Under the pieces are notes generated by a model. It was not told where the DNA came from. It was given only the letters and a program-made list of their open reading frames with translations, and ran no database searches. A DNA stretch of 64,000 nt, from contig NZ_JBBCMA010000001.1 in the NCBI RefSeq assembly GCF_037152535.1, positions 682,001-746,000 of the forward strand, written 5' to 3'. The DNA comes from Leclercia sp. AS011 (GTDB lineage Bacteria; Pseudomonadota; Gammaproteobacteria; Enterobacterales; Enterobacteriaceae). Within the stretch, counting starts at the first letter, position 1. Each line of letters begins with the position of its first letter. The position numbers and the translations under genes are program-made. This document shows, piece by piece, positions 1-8,443 of the stretch.

Positions 1-1
1 C

Positions 2-373
2 GCGCAGATTGCCGCAGGCTTTTTGGGTGGCGATCGCGAGGAAGGGGAATCCAGCAATGGCAACCCGCTGATCTACTTTGCGGTCTCCATGGTGCTGGAA
101 CTGGTGTTTGGTATCCTGGCGAGCATCATCACCATGTGGTTCTCCCGTCACCGTGAGTTCCATGCGGATGCAGGCTCAGCCAAACTGGTGGGCCGCGAGA
201 AGATGATTGCCGCGCTGCAGCGTCTGAAAACCAGTTACGAACCGCAGGAAGCCTCTACCATGATGGCGTTCTGCATCAACGGTAAATCAAAATCGCTGAG
301 CGAACTGTTCATGTCCCACCCACCGCTGGACAAGCGTATCGAAGCGCTGCGTAGCGGCGAGTACCTGAAGTAA
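2..373 (+). CDS. htpX: Protease HtpX, 3' part only
   Basis: This is the C-terminal 123 residues of the inner-membrane zinc metalloprotease HtpX, which works beside FtsH in removing damaged or misfolded membrane proteins. The frame is open from base 2, so the gene begins outside the window; the usual protein is about 293 residues. The fragment carries a membrane segment ([21 protein letters not shown]) and then the [13 protein letters not shown] stretch, whose first Glu is the third zinc ligand of the family. The HEXXH motif lies in the missing part. The end (GEYLK) matches E. coli HtpX almost exactly. An inverted repeat with a T-run follows the stop codon and also serves the convergent yebQ. 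Identity is sure; only completeness is lacking. Confidence 0.97.
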   Translation, partial: AQIAAGFLGGDREEGESSNGNPLIYFAVSMVLELVFGILASIITMWFSRHREFHADAGSAKLVGREKMIAALQRLKTSYEPQEASTMMAFCINGKSKSLSELFMSHPPLDKRIEALRSGEYLK

Positions 374-391
374 CGTCTTCGGGTCGGAAAT

Positions 392-423
392 AAAAAAGCG
401 CGTCTCAGGACGCGCTTTTTTTT
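392..423. terminator. Bidirectional terminator between htpX and yebQ
   Basis: A seven base-pair stem (398-404 with 409-415) with a TCAG loop is flanked by six A on the left and eight T on the right, so it can end transcription from both convergent genes. The yebQ stop codon lies inside its T-run. Confidence 0.88.
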
Positions 424-1795
424 ATGCCTGCGACCGCGGCTGGGTTATTCGCAGCCCGCTGATGATGGCCGCGACGGTAGCCAGCGTGCCGGCGGTGAGC
501 AGCGCCAGATGCGTGCCGCTTTGCCCGGCCAGGTTGAACATCAGGGCCACCAGCGCCGCGCCGGTACTTTGCCCCAGCAGGCGGGCGGTACCCAGCATCC
601 CGCTGGCACCGCCGCTGCGATGACGCGGGGCGGCGGTAATAATAGTGTGATTATTCGGCGACTGAAACAGCCCAAAGCCCGCCCCGCACAGCACCATCCG
701 CCAGATAATATCCAGATCGTGCGGTGCCGCGGGCAGCAGGGCGAGGGCAAAAAGACCGGCCGCCATTATTAACATCCCCAGCGCACCCAGTAATCCCGCA
801 TGCACCCGTTCAATCAGATAACCTGCCAGCGGTGCCATCACCATGGTAGCCAGCGGCCAGGGCGTTAACAGCAGACCCGTTTCCACTTCCGAACGGCCTA
901 CCACGCTCTGCAGGAAAAAGGGCAGAGAGACCAGGGCCAGCATCTGTGCGCAGAAGGAGCATATCGAGGTGCAAATAGAGAGGGAGAAGAGCGGGATGCG
1001 CAGCAGATCCACCGGCAGTAACGGCACCGGCAGTGCCAGCTGACGGCGCACAAAGAAGAAGCCAATCACCACCAGCGCCATAACTTCACCCGCAATTAAC
1101 GTCAGCGACTGTCCCTGGGCGAAACCGCTCAGGGCGGTGATCAGCAGGCCAAAGGTGAGGGCGTTCATCACCGCGCTCGGCAGATCGAATTTAGGCATGT
1201 TGCTTTTCGGGCCGTTGGCAGGCAGATAGCGCAGGGCGAACAGCAGCGCCACGATCCCCAGCGGAACGTTGATTAAGAACAGCCACTGCCAGGAGGCCAC
1301 CGAGAGGATCGCCGCGGCGATGGTTGGACCCGCCGCCGAGGAGACGGCAACAATAAAGGAGTTGATGCCCATCCCCCGGCCAAGATGCCGCCGCGGGTAG
1401 ATGAGACGAATCAACGCAGTATTAACGCTCATCAGCGCCGCCCCGCCAAACCCCTGAGCAATACGCGCCAGCGTCAGGGTGTGCAGGCTGTCCGAAAGGG
1501 CGCAGAACAGGGAGGTCAGGGTGAAGACCGCCAGTCCACACTGATACACCCGGCGATAGCCAAACATGTCCCCCAGGAAAGAGAACGACAGCAGGGAGAT
1601 GACAATCGCGATCTGATAGGCGTTGACGATCCAAATCGAACTGGCAGGCGAGGCATTCAGATCGCTGGCGATGGTCGGCAGAGCGACGTTAGCGATGGCA
1701 CCGTCCAGCACGGCCATTGATATACCGATGATAATGGTCGCAATCGCACCATAGCGCTGCGGCAACGGCAGGCCATCTGTGAGGGTTTTGGTCAT
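422..1795 (-). CDS. yebQ: DHA2-family MFS drug/efflux transporter YebQ
   Basis: This is a 457-residue major facilitator of the drug:H+ antiporter-2 type, the same length as E. coli YebQ and very similar to it from the first helix on (GISMAVLDGAIANVALPTIA). Hydrophobic helices fill the whole protein. The conserved loop after helix 2 reads GDMFGYRRV and the family motif near helix 5 is VAVSSAAGPTIAAAI. The substrate is not known; efflux of small toxic compounds is inferred from the family. The gene is divergent from kdgR across 178 bp, as in E. coli. Start at the ATG giving MTKTLTDGLPLPQRY, equivalent to the E. coli start. Confidence 0.93.
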   Translation of the reverse strand: MTKTLTDGLPLPQRYGAIATIIIGISMAVLDGAIANVALPTIASDLNASPASSIWIVNAYQIAIVISLLSFSFLGDMFGYRRVYQCGLAVFTLTSLFCALSDSLHTLTLARIAQGFGGAALMSVNTALIRLIYPRRHLGRGMGINSFIVAVSSAAGPTIAAAILSVASWQWLFLINVPLGIVALLFALRYLPANGPKSNMPKFDLPSAVMNALTFGLLITALSGFAQGQSLTLIAGEVMALVVIGFFFVRRQLALPVPLLPVDLLRIPLFSLSICTSICSFCAQMLALVSLPFFLQSVVGRSEVETGLLLTPWPLATMVMAPLAGYLIERVHAGLLGALGMLIMAAGLFALALLPAAPHDLDIIWRMVLCGAGFGLFQSPNNHTIITAAPRHRSGGASGMLGTARLLGQSTGAALVALMFNLAGQSGTHLALLTAGTLATVAAIISGLRITQPRSQA

Positions 1796-1973
1796 GAGAA
1801 TTGATTAGCATTGGGGGTTATTATTAACAGGGTAACGATATTATCACTGTTATTTCGGTTATATGTCGCAGATTTGTAACCAGGTTAGCCAGGATTGATT
1901 GCAGCAATGCGGCCGCGAATTTATAATAAAAACCGGTTCTGAATTTTATAAAACACTTGCGTTGAGGTGATTA

Positions 1974-2765
1974 ATGGCAATCGCGGATTTGGATAAACAG
2001 CCAGATTCTGTTTCTTCTGTGTTAAAGGTGTTTGGCATCCTGCAGGCGCTTGGCGAAGAGCGCGAAATTGGTATTACTGAGCTGTCCCAGCGTGTGATGA
2101 TGTCAAAAAGCACCGTTTACCGCTTTTTGCAGACCATGAAATCACTGGGTTATGTTGCACAGGAAGGCGAGTCTGAAAAGTACTCCCTGACCCTGAAGCT
2201 ATTTGAACTGGGCGCACGCGCGCTACAGAACGTCGATCTGATCCGTAGCGCGGATATTCAGATGCGCGAACTCTCTCGTCTGACGAAAGAGACCGTGCAC
2301 CTGGGGGCGCTGGATGAAGACAGCATTGTCTACATCCATAAGATCGACTCCATGTACAACCTGCGCATGTATTCACGCATTGGTCGCCGCAACCCGCTGT
2401 ACAGTACCGCTATCGGTAAAGTCCTGCTGGCATGGCGCGATCGTGAAGAAGTGAAGCAGATCCTCGAGAACGTCGAGTACAAACGCAGCACTGAACGTAC
2501 CATCACCACCACCGACGAGCTGTTAGCGGTGCTGGATAAGGTGCGTGAGCAGGGTTATGGCGAGGATAACCAGGAGCAGGAAGAGGGCTTACGCTGCATC
2601 GGCGTACCGGTATTCGACCGTTTCGGCGTGGTGATTGCCGGCCTGAGTATCTCCTTCCCGACGCTGCGTTTCTCTGAGGAGCATCTGCACGAATACGTGG
2701 AAATGCTGCACACGGCGGCGCGGAAGATTTCTGAGCAGATGGGTTACAACGACTATCCGTTCTGA
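1974..2765 (+). CDS. kdgR: IclR-type repressor KdgR
   Basis: KdgR represses genes for uptake and breakdown of 2-keto-3-deoxygluconate and related pectin/hexuronate sugars. The protein is 263 residues, the E. coli length. The N-terminal winged helix-turn-helix is at about residues 14-75 (ELSQRVMMSKSTVYRFLQTM is the recognition region) and the IclR effector-binding domain covers about 90-255. The start is the ATG following a GAGGTG ribosome site. It is a single-gene unit closed by a strong terminator. Confidence 0.97.
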   Translation: MAIADLDKQPDSVSSVLKVFGILQALGEEREIGITELSQRVMMSKSTVYRFLQTMKSLGYVAQEGESEKYSLTLKLFELGARALQNVDLIRSADIQMRELSRLTKETVHLGALDEDSIVYIHKIDSMYNLRMYSRIGRRNPLYSTAIGKVLLAWRDREEVKQILENVEYKRSTERTITTTDELLAVLDKVREQGYGEDNQEQEEGLRCIGVPVFDRFGVVIAGLSISFPTLRFSEEHLHEYVEMLHTAARKISEQMGYNDYPF

Positions 2766-2779
2766 GGTGTTGCTGCTTG

Positions 2780-2809
2780 AAAAAACGCTGCCTGATGGCA
2801 GCGTTTTTT
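2780..2809 (+). terminator. Terminator of kdgR
   Basis: An ACGCTGCC / GGCAGCGT stem with a TGAT loop is preceded by A residues and followed by six T. It lies directly after the kdgR stop and just before the convergent yobH end. Confidence 0.9.
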
Positions 2810-2819
2810 ATGTTTTGCG

Positions 2820-3059
2820 TCAGCCGTTATCGATCACCGTCTCGCTCTTTCGCAGCAGCGGGCAGCGTGAAAGGCCGATAATGCCGCTGTCAGAGTGAAT
2901 ATACTGAGCCGTGCTGAATCCGCGCGCGGTGAGGTACTGGCACTGGATACCCAGCCCGCCCGCGTTCTCTTTACTGCCCGTCAGCACGCCGTAACCGGCA
3001 AGCAGCAAGCCGATCCCGATCAGGGCTATAACAATCAGTGTGCGAATAAAAAAGCGCAT
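2820..3059 (-). CDS. yobH: Small membrane/exported protein YobH
   Basis: This is a 79-residue protein with one hydrophobic N-terminal segment (about residues 5-27, RTLIVIALIGIGLLLAGYGV), which is either a signal peptide or an anchor. It aligns end to end with E. coli YobH, also 79 residues, sharing GSKENA, YLTARG and CPLLRKS. The mature part holds two cysteines, so a disulfide outside the cytoplasm is possible (inference). Function is unknown. It is divergent from mgrB. Confidence 0.92.
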   Translation of the reverse strand: MRFFIRTLIVIALIGIGLLLAGYGVLTGSKENAGGLGIQCQYLTARGFSTAQYIHSDSGIIGLSRCPLLRKSETVIDNG

Positions 3060-3151
3060 TATTGCCTCATTTTTTTAATGACTGCCGCCTAGCGTAACCG
3101 ATACAGTCGCGTTAACAAGCCTATGATTCCGAAAGGTTGGTCTTCACGTTA

Positions 3152-3168
3152 CAGTTAGGCATGGTTTA
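3152..3168 (+). promoter_or_regulatory. PhoP-box-like site before mgrB
   Basis: CAGTTA, five bases, then GGTTTA resembles the direct repeat (T/G)GTTTA-N5-(T/G)GTTTA bound by PhoP. The second half is perfect and the first matches four of six. A -10-like CATGAT follows at 3176-3181. PhoP control of mgrB is established in E. coli and Salmonella; the exact box is read from sequence only. Confidence 0.6.
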
Positions 3169-3217
3169 AGTTGTGCATGATAACCTGGCATCAGGCAGTT
3201 ATGGGACGGAGAGTGGA

Positions 3218-3361
3218 GTGAAAAAAATACGCTGGGTAATTCTGGTGCTGGTACTGGTGGCTTGTGTGTTGCTCTGGACGCAGACCATCAATGTAATGTG
3301 CGACCAGGATGTACAGTTTTTTAGCGGTATTTGTTCTATCAATAAGTTTATCCCCTGGTAG
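3218..3361 (+). CDS. mgrB: PhoQ feedback inhibitor MgrB
   Basis: MgrB is a 47-residue inner-membrane peptide that binds PhoQ from the periplasmic side and damps PhoPQ signalling. The start is GTG at 3218 (MKKIRW), not the upstream in-frame ATG at 3173, because a GGAGAG ribosome site stands just before it and the length then equals the known protein. One membrane helix (residues 6-22) is followed by a periplasmic tail with the two functional cysteines ([13 protein letters not shown]) and the conserved end INKFIPW. The gene is intact, with no insertion or premature stop. Confidence 0.96.
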   Translation: MKKIRWVILVLVLVACVLLWTQTINVMCDQDVQFFSGICSINKFIPW

Positions 3362-3434
3362 CAGTCATTTTTATCGCAAATGATTTCCTTCCGTAACGCG
3401 AGTGGTAATATGAGCGTTTTTATTGGGGGGTGAA

Positions 3435-3725
3435 ATGGGTGAGTTAGTGAATTCCGGGATGCTTAGTGTGGCATCTCTGGCGATGTCGGTGGTATTGCTG
3501 GTGGTGGGTCTGATGCTGTGGTTTTTCATCAACCGTGCAAGCTCCCGTACCAATGAGCAAATCGAACTGCTGGAAACATTAGTCGATTTGCAGAAACGTC
3601 AGAACGCGCTGCTGCGCCGCCTGTGCGAAGCCAATGAACCGGAAGAGAAAGAAGCACCAAAAGCGGTAGAAGAGACGGCTAACAGCCAGGACGATGACTT
3701 TATTCGTCTGGTAGCCGAACGCTAA
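3435..3725 (+). CDS. yebO: YebO family membrane protein
   Basis: This 96-residue protein has a single membrane helix at about residues 8-32, then a charged, probably coiled-coil tail (RTNEQIELLETLVDLQKRQN) and an acidic C-terminus ending DDDFIRLVAER, as in E. coli YebO. The ATG at 3435 is preferred to the upstream TTG at 3423, because the G-rich ribosome site (3425-3430) lies between them. It follows mgrB by 73 bp, the same order as in E. coli. Function is not established. Confidence 0.92.
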   Translation: MGELVNSGMLSVASLAMSVVLLVVGLMLWFFINRASSRTNEQIELLETLVDLQKRQNALLRRLCEANEPEEKEAPKAVEETANSQDDDFIRLVAER

Positions 3726-3744
3726 CCAGTCAGGGGAGGTGAGT

Positions 3745-4734
3745 ATGGCCTGGAGCAATCCCTGGTATAACGCCTCCCTCGCGCATCACACTCCGCAGGG
3801 TTTTCGCAATATCGATGGCGCTGAGCACCAGCCCGGCGATGTCGAACGCTGGCAGAAAGAGCGAAAAGCCGCCGGTCTGCCAAAACCGCCCGCGCAGGGC
3901 TATGACTCGTTTATCCGCCAGTGGTGGCAGCCTGTCACCCTCAATACCGATGAAGAAGACGGCGTCTGGTTTCTGGGACATGCCAGCCTGCTGCTGCGCC
4001 TGAACGGGAAATACATTCTCACCGATCCGGCGTTTTCCCGCCGCGCCTCTCCGGTGCCTTTTGCCGGGCCGATCAGAAAAACGCCCCCGGTAATGAGCGT
4101 CGCCGCGCTCCCGCCTCTTGATGCGCTGGTCATTTCTCATAACCACTTCGATCATCTGGACTCCGCCACCATCCGCCAGCTTCTGCGGCGTTTTCCGCAG
4201 CTGACCATTTTCGTGCCGTTAGGCCTGGGGGAGTGGTGTCGTCGGCGCGGGGCAAAACAGGTTGTCGAGCTGGACTGGTGGCAAAGCTATACTTTCAAAG
4301 GGCTGGGGTTCACCGCCGTCCCGGCGCAGCACTGGAGCATGCGTACCCTGTGGGATCGCAACCGCTCACTCTGGTGTGGCTGGGTCTTTGAGGGGCCAAA
4401 CCAGCGCTTCTGGTTCAGCGGCGATACTGGCTACACGCCGGAGCTGCTGACCATCCCGCAACGGCTGGGGAAACTGGATACCATCGCGATACCCGTCGGG
4501 GCCTATGCGCCACGCTGGTTCATGTCGGTTCATCATATGGATCCGCAGGCGGCGGTGTCACTGTGGCAACAGCTCGGCATGCCGCGCGCGATCCCGATCC
4601 ACTGGGGCGTGTTTGAACTGGCAGATGAGTCGTTGGATGAGCCGGTCAGAGAGCTTTCTCAGGCGCTGAGGGATTTATCGCTGCCGGGCGAAAACTTTCA
4701 GCCTTTGCGTATTGGTCAATATTTATCCATATAA
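3745..4734 (+). CDS. Metallo-beta-lactamase-fold hydrolase, NAPE-PLD/UlaG-like
   Basis: This is a 329-residue metallo-hydrolase of the beta-lactamase fold. It carries the zinc motif HNHFDHLD at residues 132-139, preceded by the strand VWFLGHASLLLRLNGKYILTDPAFS and followed by the later ligand regions FSGDTGY and PIHWG. The layout (WFLGHAS, SGDTGY, HHMDP) is that of N-acyl-phosphatidylethanolamine phospholipase D-like proteins, so a phosphodiester or lipid-like substrate is possible; none is proven. The start is ATG 3745, because GGAGG (3735-3739) ends on the alternative GTG at 3739 and leaves it no spacing. The gene sits 19 bp after yebO on the same strand and is not in this place in E. coli K-12. 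No signal peptide is seen, so it should be cytoplasmic. Confidence 0.85.
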   Translation: MAWSNPWYNASLAHHTPQGFRNIDGAEHQPGDVERWQKERKAAGLPKPPAQGYDSFIRQWWQPVTLNTDEEDGVWFLGHASLLLRLNGKYILTDPAFSRRASPVPFAGPIRKTPPVMSVAALPPLDALVISHNHFDHLDSATIRQLLRRFPQLTIFVPLGLGEWCRRRGAKQVVELDWWQSYTFKGLGFTAVPAQHWSMRTLWDRNRSLWCGWVFEGPNQRFWFSGDTGYTPELLTIPQRLGKLDTIAIPVGAYAPRWFMSVHHMDPQAAVSLWQQLGMPRAIPIHWGVFELADESLDEPVRELSQALRDLSLPGENFQPLRIGQYLSI

Positions 4735-5261
4735 ACTATTCTTTGTTCGGTTAGTACTTATTCCTTATTAAACCGAGGTTGATCATATTTTATTTTAATC
4801 GAAACGTTTTGATTGCTTTTTTTTGAGCCAGGTTCATAAAAATATCATTATTTTGGTGCATGGCGACAATCAGGGTTGCGGTGTATATAACTTAAACAAG
4901 CGAAGCGCTGAATGTTGTTTTTTTTCAAAGAAACACATGCCTGCCGTTGCGATTAAATCAGCATAACTTTGTACCAAATGTTCTAACGGAAATAACCGCC
5001 GCACGAAATCGTCTTCGCTTGCTGGACGACATGAAGTTATTGGTCTAAGGTAAAAAAGTCTTTGATAACAGCGTCTACCCTGACGGTTACTGATCGAGCA
5101 ACATACGGGCTATGTATACACGTAAGTGCATTACTGTGCAGATTGTGGCAAATCAGTCCCTGAATTTGTGCGGCTGATCGAGACACGTTTAAAAATGGCT
5201 TGCCATTATTTAAGTTGTGTGTGATAACACGGTTTGGGTCAAACGAGGTACAGTTCTGTTT
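4735..5261 (+). other. Long intergenic leader before yobF-cspC
   Basis: These 527 bases are AT-rich and hold no credible gene; an open frame on the minus strand (5037-5300) overlaps yobF and looks accidental. At 4797-4824 an imperfect seven base-pair hairpin followed by nine T may terminate the upstream hydrolase gene. The rest should contain the promoter and a long untranslated leader of yobF-cspC, which in E. coli is also long. Confidence 0.5.
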
Positions 5262-5378
5262 ATGTGTGGCATTTTCAGTAAAGAAGTCCTGAGTAAACAC
5301 GTTGTCGTTGAATACCGCTTCTCTGCCGAACCTTATATTAGTGCCTCATGCAGTAATGTCTCAGTTTTATCTCAGTGA
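5262..5378 (+). CDS. yobF: Small stress protein YobF
   Basis: A 38-codon reading frame begins [13 protein letters not shown] and continues [17 protein letters not shown], matching E. coli YobF for almost its whole length. YobF is a small protein upstream of cspC whose level rises in heat and other stresses; its mechanism is unknown. Here the frame ends after VLSQ, somewhat earlier than the E. coli protein as I remember it (47 residues). The 40-base gap to cspC and shared strand suggest one transcript. Ribosome site: ACGAGGTA at 5243-5250, rather distant from the ATG. Confidence 0.88.
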   Translation: MCGIFSKEVLSKHVVVEYRFSAEPYISASCSNVSVLSQ

Positions 5379-5418
5379 ATGCCCGCGGGCTAAGAAAACA
5401 TTCTAAGGAATTTTGCAA

Positions 5419-5628
5419 ATGGCAAAGATTAAAGGTCAAGTTAAGTGGTTCAACGAGTCTAAAGGTTTTGGTTTCATTACCCCTGCTGACGGCAGCAAAG
5501 ATGTGTTCGTACACTTCTCTGCAATCCAGGGTAACGGCTTCAAAACTCTGGCCGAAGGCCAGAACGTTGAGTTCGAAATTCAGGACGGCCAGAAAGGTCC
5601 GGCTGCTGTTAACGTAACCGCTATCTGA
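5419..5628 (+). CDS. cspC: Cold-shock-family RNA chaperone CspC
   Basis: This is a 69-residue single cold-shock domain with both RNA-binding motifs, KGFGFITP and VFVHFSAI. CspC is not cold-induced; it binds RNA, acts as a transcription antiterminator, and stabilises stress mRNAs such as rpoS. The sequence is nearly identical to E. coli CspC ([18 protein letters not shown]). The ATG at 5419 is preferred to an in-frame TTG two codons upstream because of the AAGGAA site at 5405-5410. Confidence 0.97.
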
Positions 5629-5677
5629 TCGAACCCCTGCCTGGTCTGAAGCGTTCCGACGTTTCAGTTGCAGAGTT

Positions 5678-5704
5678 AAAGCCTCGCGATTGCGGGGCTT
5701 TTTA
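5678..5704 (+). terminator. Terminator of cspC
   Basis: AAAGCCTCGC, a GATT loop and GCGGGGCTTT form a stem (with one G-T pair) ending in a five-T run, about 50 bases after the cspC stop. Confidence 0.85.
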
Positions 5705-5845
5705 ATGCAATTTTTTCAAAGTGTTACCACCTGCGTCTCTGTTTGCAGTTTGTTGCAAAGCTGCGAGAGTATTAGCATTGTTTTCCCCCTCAGCAATAAG
5801 ATTTGCCGTTAAATCAGGGCGTTGTTATTGAGCCCTGGAGCCCTG

Positions 5846-7564
5846 GTGAAAAAGAAACCCGTCAATCCCGCAGCAAACTTCACTCCGATACGTTTTGCAC
5901 TTCTGTGTGCGGCCATTTTAGGTAGCCTGGTCTTTCTGTTGGGGCGTGTCGCCTGGCTACAGATTGTGAAACCGGACCCCCTGGTCAAGCAGGAGGATAT
6001 GCGTTCGCTGCGCGAGGTAGCGATAAACGCCCCGAGAGGGATGATTGTTGACAGGGAAGGGCGGCCGCTGGCGGTGAGCGTGCCGGTGCAGGCGGTATGG
6101 GCCGATCCGAAAACGGTGCTGGCGAAAGGCGGGGTCGGGTATGACGATCGCTGGCAGGCGTTAGCCAGCGCCCTGCATCTGTCCCTCACCAATCTGGCCG
6201 CGCGGATTAACAGCAATCCGCAGGGACGTTTTATCTATCTGGCCCGCCAGGTGGATCCCGCTCAGGCCCAGTGGATCGAAAAACTCCATCTGCCGGGTAT
6301 CAGCCTGCGCGATGAGTCACGGCGTTTCTACCCGGCCGGACACGTGGCGGCCAACCTGATTGGCTTTACCAATATCGACGGCCAGGGTATCGAAGGGATC
6401 GAGAAAAGCTTTAACGCGCAGCTCACCGGCAAACCCGGCCTGCGGCGCGTCCGCGAAGACCGTTACGGACATGTGATCGAGAATATTACCGAGGTCCCGC
6501 CCGTTCCTGCCCACAACATTCAGCTGAGCATTGACGAGCGGCTGCAGACGCTCACCGAGGATGCGCTGGATAACGCCGTGGCATGGAACAAAGCGGAGTC
6601 GGGCGCGGCGGTGCTGATCAACATCCAGACCGGGGAGATCCTGGCGATGGCCAGCTTCCCGGATTTCAACCCGAATAACCGCGACGGCGCTACCCTGAAT
6701 GATTTCCGTAATCGCGCCATCAGCGACACCTTTGAACCGGGCTCCACCGTCAAGCCGCTGGTGCTGATGACCGCCCTCCAGCAAGGGCTGGTGCAGCCCG
6801 ACAGCGTAATCGACACCCATCCCTACACCCTGGCCGGACACCGCATCCGCGACGTGGGTTACTATCCGGAGCTGACCCTGACCGGCATTCTGCAAAAATC
6901 GAGCGACACCGGGGTGTCCCGCCTCTCGCTGGCGATGCCGATCCAGCGGCTGCTGGATACCTATCACGGCTTCGGCTTTGGCCATTCTACCGGCCTCGGG
7001 TTAACCGGGGAGAGCAGCGGTCTGCTGCCTGAGCGTAAATTCTGGAGCCAGCTCGATCGCGCCACTTTTGCCTTTGGTTATGGTCTGATGGTGACTCCGC
7101 TCCAGCTGGCTCATGTCTACGCCACCATTGGCAGCTATGGCCTGGAGCGTCCGCTCTCCATCACCCGCATTGATCCGCCGGTCATTGGCACCCAGGTGAT
7201 GCCCGCCTCTATTGTGCAGGAGGTGGAGCACATGATGGAGAGCGTGGCGCTGCCGGGCGGCGGCGGGGTGAAGGCGGCCGTGCGTGATTACCGGGTAGCG
7301 GTGAAAACCGGCACCGCGAAGAAAATCGATGATGCCGGTAACTATGTCGATAAATATGTGGCCTATACCGCCGGCGTTGCGCCCGCCAGCCGTCCGGTAT
7401 TTGCCCTCGCGGTGGTGATCAACGATCCGCAAAACGGAGCCTATTACGGCGGGGCGGTTTCGGCGCCGGTGTTCAGCCAGATTATGGGTGACGTGCTGCG
7501 CATCGAAAACATCAAGCCTGATGGCTTACCGGCGGATTCCAGCCATCTCATCGTAATGCGTTAA
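5846..7564 (+). CDS. Second FtsI-type peptidoglycan transpeptidase (PBP3-SAL-like)
   Basis: This is a class B penicillin-binding protein of 572 residues, paralogous to the division transpeptidase FtsI. One membrane anchor (about residues 14-36) precedes the PBP dimerisation domain and the transpeptidase domain. Active-site motifs are STVK at 300-303 (nucleophile Ser300), SSD at 352-354 where FtsI has SSN, and KTGT at 487-490. The place between cspC and rlmA is that of Salmonella PBP3-SAL, a division enzyme used at acidic pH; an acid role here is inferred from that. Start: GTG 5846, five bases after GGAG; a TTG at 5822 is in frame but lacks a ribosome site. It is far from the dcw cluster, so it is a paralogue, not ftsI itself. 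The Asp in the second motif is worth comparing with other PBP3-SAL proteins. Confidence 0.9.
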   Translation: MKKKPVNPAANFTPIRFALLCAAILGSLVFLLGRVAWLQIVKPDPLVKQEDMRSLREVAINAPRGMIVDREGRPLAVSVPVQAVWADPKTVLAKGGVGYDDRWQALASALHLSLTNLAARINSNPQGRFIYLARQVDPAQAQWIEKLHLPGISLRDESRRFYPAGHVAANLIGFTNIDGQGIEGIEKSFNAQLTGKPGLRRVREDRYGHVIENITEVPPVPAHNIQLSIDERLQTLTEDALDNAVAWNKAESGAAVLINIQTGEILAMASFPDFNPNNRDGATLNDFRNRAISDTFEPGSTVKPLVLMTALQQGLVQPDSVIDTHPYTLAGHRIRDVGYYPELTLTGILQKSSDTGVSRLSLAMPIQRLLDTYHGFGFGHSTGLGLTGESSGLLPERKFWSQLDRATFAFGYGLMVTPLQLAHVYATIGSYGLERPLSITRIDPPVIGTQVMPASIVQEVEHMMESVALPGGGGVKAAVRDYRVAVKTGTAKKIDDAGNYVDKYVAYTAGVAPASRPVFALAVVINDPQNGAYYGGAVSAPVFSQIMGDVLRIENIKPDGLPADSSHLIVMR

Positions 7565-7627
7565 GGCCGTTTTATAGCGGGGCGATTAGCGGTACACTTT
7601 CGCCCTTTATGATTGCCCGGAGTTACC

Positions 7628-8443
7628 ATGACATTCTGCTGTCCTCTTTGCCACGCGCCCCTGACGCACACGGATAAAAGTTACGCCTGCCCGCAGGGGC
7701 ATCGCTACGATATGGCGAAAGAGGGCTATGTCAATCTGCTCCCGGTGCAGCATAAGCGTTCCCGCGATCCGGGCGACAGCGCGGAGATGATGCAGGCCCG
7801 CAGAGCCTTTCTCGATGCTGGCCATTATCAGCCCCTGCGCGACGCGGTTGCCGGTAAGCTGGCGGCCTTACTCCCTGACGGGGCGACGTCGATCCTCGAT
7901 ATCGGCTGCGGGGAAGGGTATTACACCGCCGCCTTTGCAGACACCGCACGGGAAAAGGGGGCCGCGACCTTTGGTCTGGATGTCTCTAAATCTGCCATCC
8001 GTGCTGCAGCCAAACGCTATTCGCAGGTGACCTTTTGCGTGGCATCCAGCCACCGTCTGCCGTTCGATGAAAGCAGCATGGATGCGGTGATCCGCATTTA
8101 CGCGCCGTGCAAAGGGGAAGAGCTGGCCCGGGTGGTGAAAGAGGGCGGCTGGGTGATCACCGTCACGCCAGGTCCGCGTCACCTGATGGAGCTGAAGGGG
8201 CTGATTTACAGCGAGGTCCTGCTGCATGCGCCGCACTCGGAGCAGCTGGCAGGCTTTGCGCTCCGGGAGGAGCAATCGCTGGCGTATAACATGTCGTTGA
8301 GCGGAGCAGAGGCTGTGGCGCTGTTGCAGATGACACCGTTTGCGTGGCGGGCAAAACCGGAGGTGTGGGAGACGCTGGCGAAACAGGAACTTTTCAGCTG
8401 CCAGACCGATTTTAGCCTCCACTGCTGGCAGCGCGTCGGTTAA
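7628..8443 (+). CDS. rlmA: 23S rRNA (guanine-745-N1)-methyltransferase
   Basis: RlmA (RrmA) methylates G745 of 23S rRNA at N1, using S-adenosylmethionine. The 271-residue protein opens with a zinc knuckle (Cys5, Cys8, Cys21, His25) that recognises the RNA, then the strongly conserved [24 protein letters not shown] Rossmann methyltransferase domain follows, with motif [12 protein letters not shown] at about residue 90. The ATG at 7628 follows CGGAG at 7618-7622 and matches the E. coli start. Order cspC - PBP3-like - rlmA is the Salmonella arrangement. Confidence 0.96.
   Translation: MTFCCPLCHAPLTHTDKSYACPQGHRYDMAKEGYVNLLPVQHKRSRDPGDSAEMMQARRAFLDAGHYQPLRDAVAGKLAALLPDGATSILDIGCGEGYYTAAFADTAREKGAATFGLDVSKSAIRAAAKRYSQVTFCVASSHRLPFDESSMDAVIRIYAPCKGEELARVVKEGGWVITVTPGPRHLMELKGLIYSEVLLHAPHSEQLAGFALREEQSLAYNMSLSGAEAVALLQMTPFAWRAKPEVWETLAKQELFSCQTDFSLHCWQRVG

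Noticed and set aside
5037..5300. 87-codon minus-strand frame over yobF and its leader
   Set aside because: Overlaps the conserved yobF start and has no recognisable similarity.
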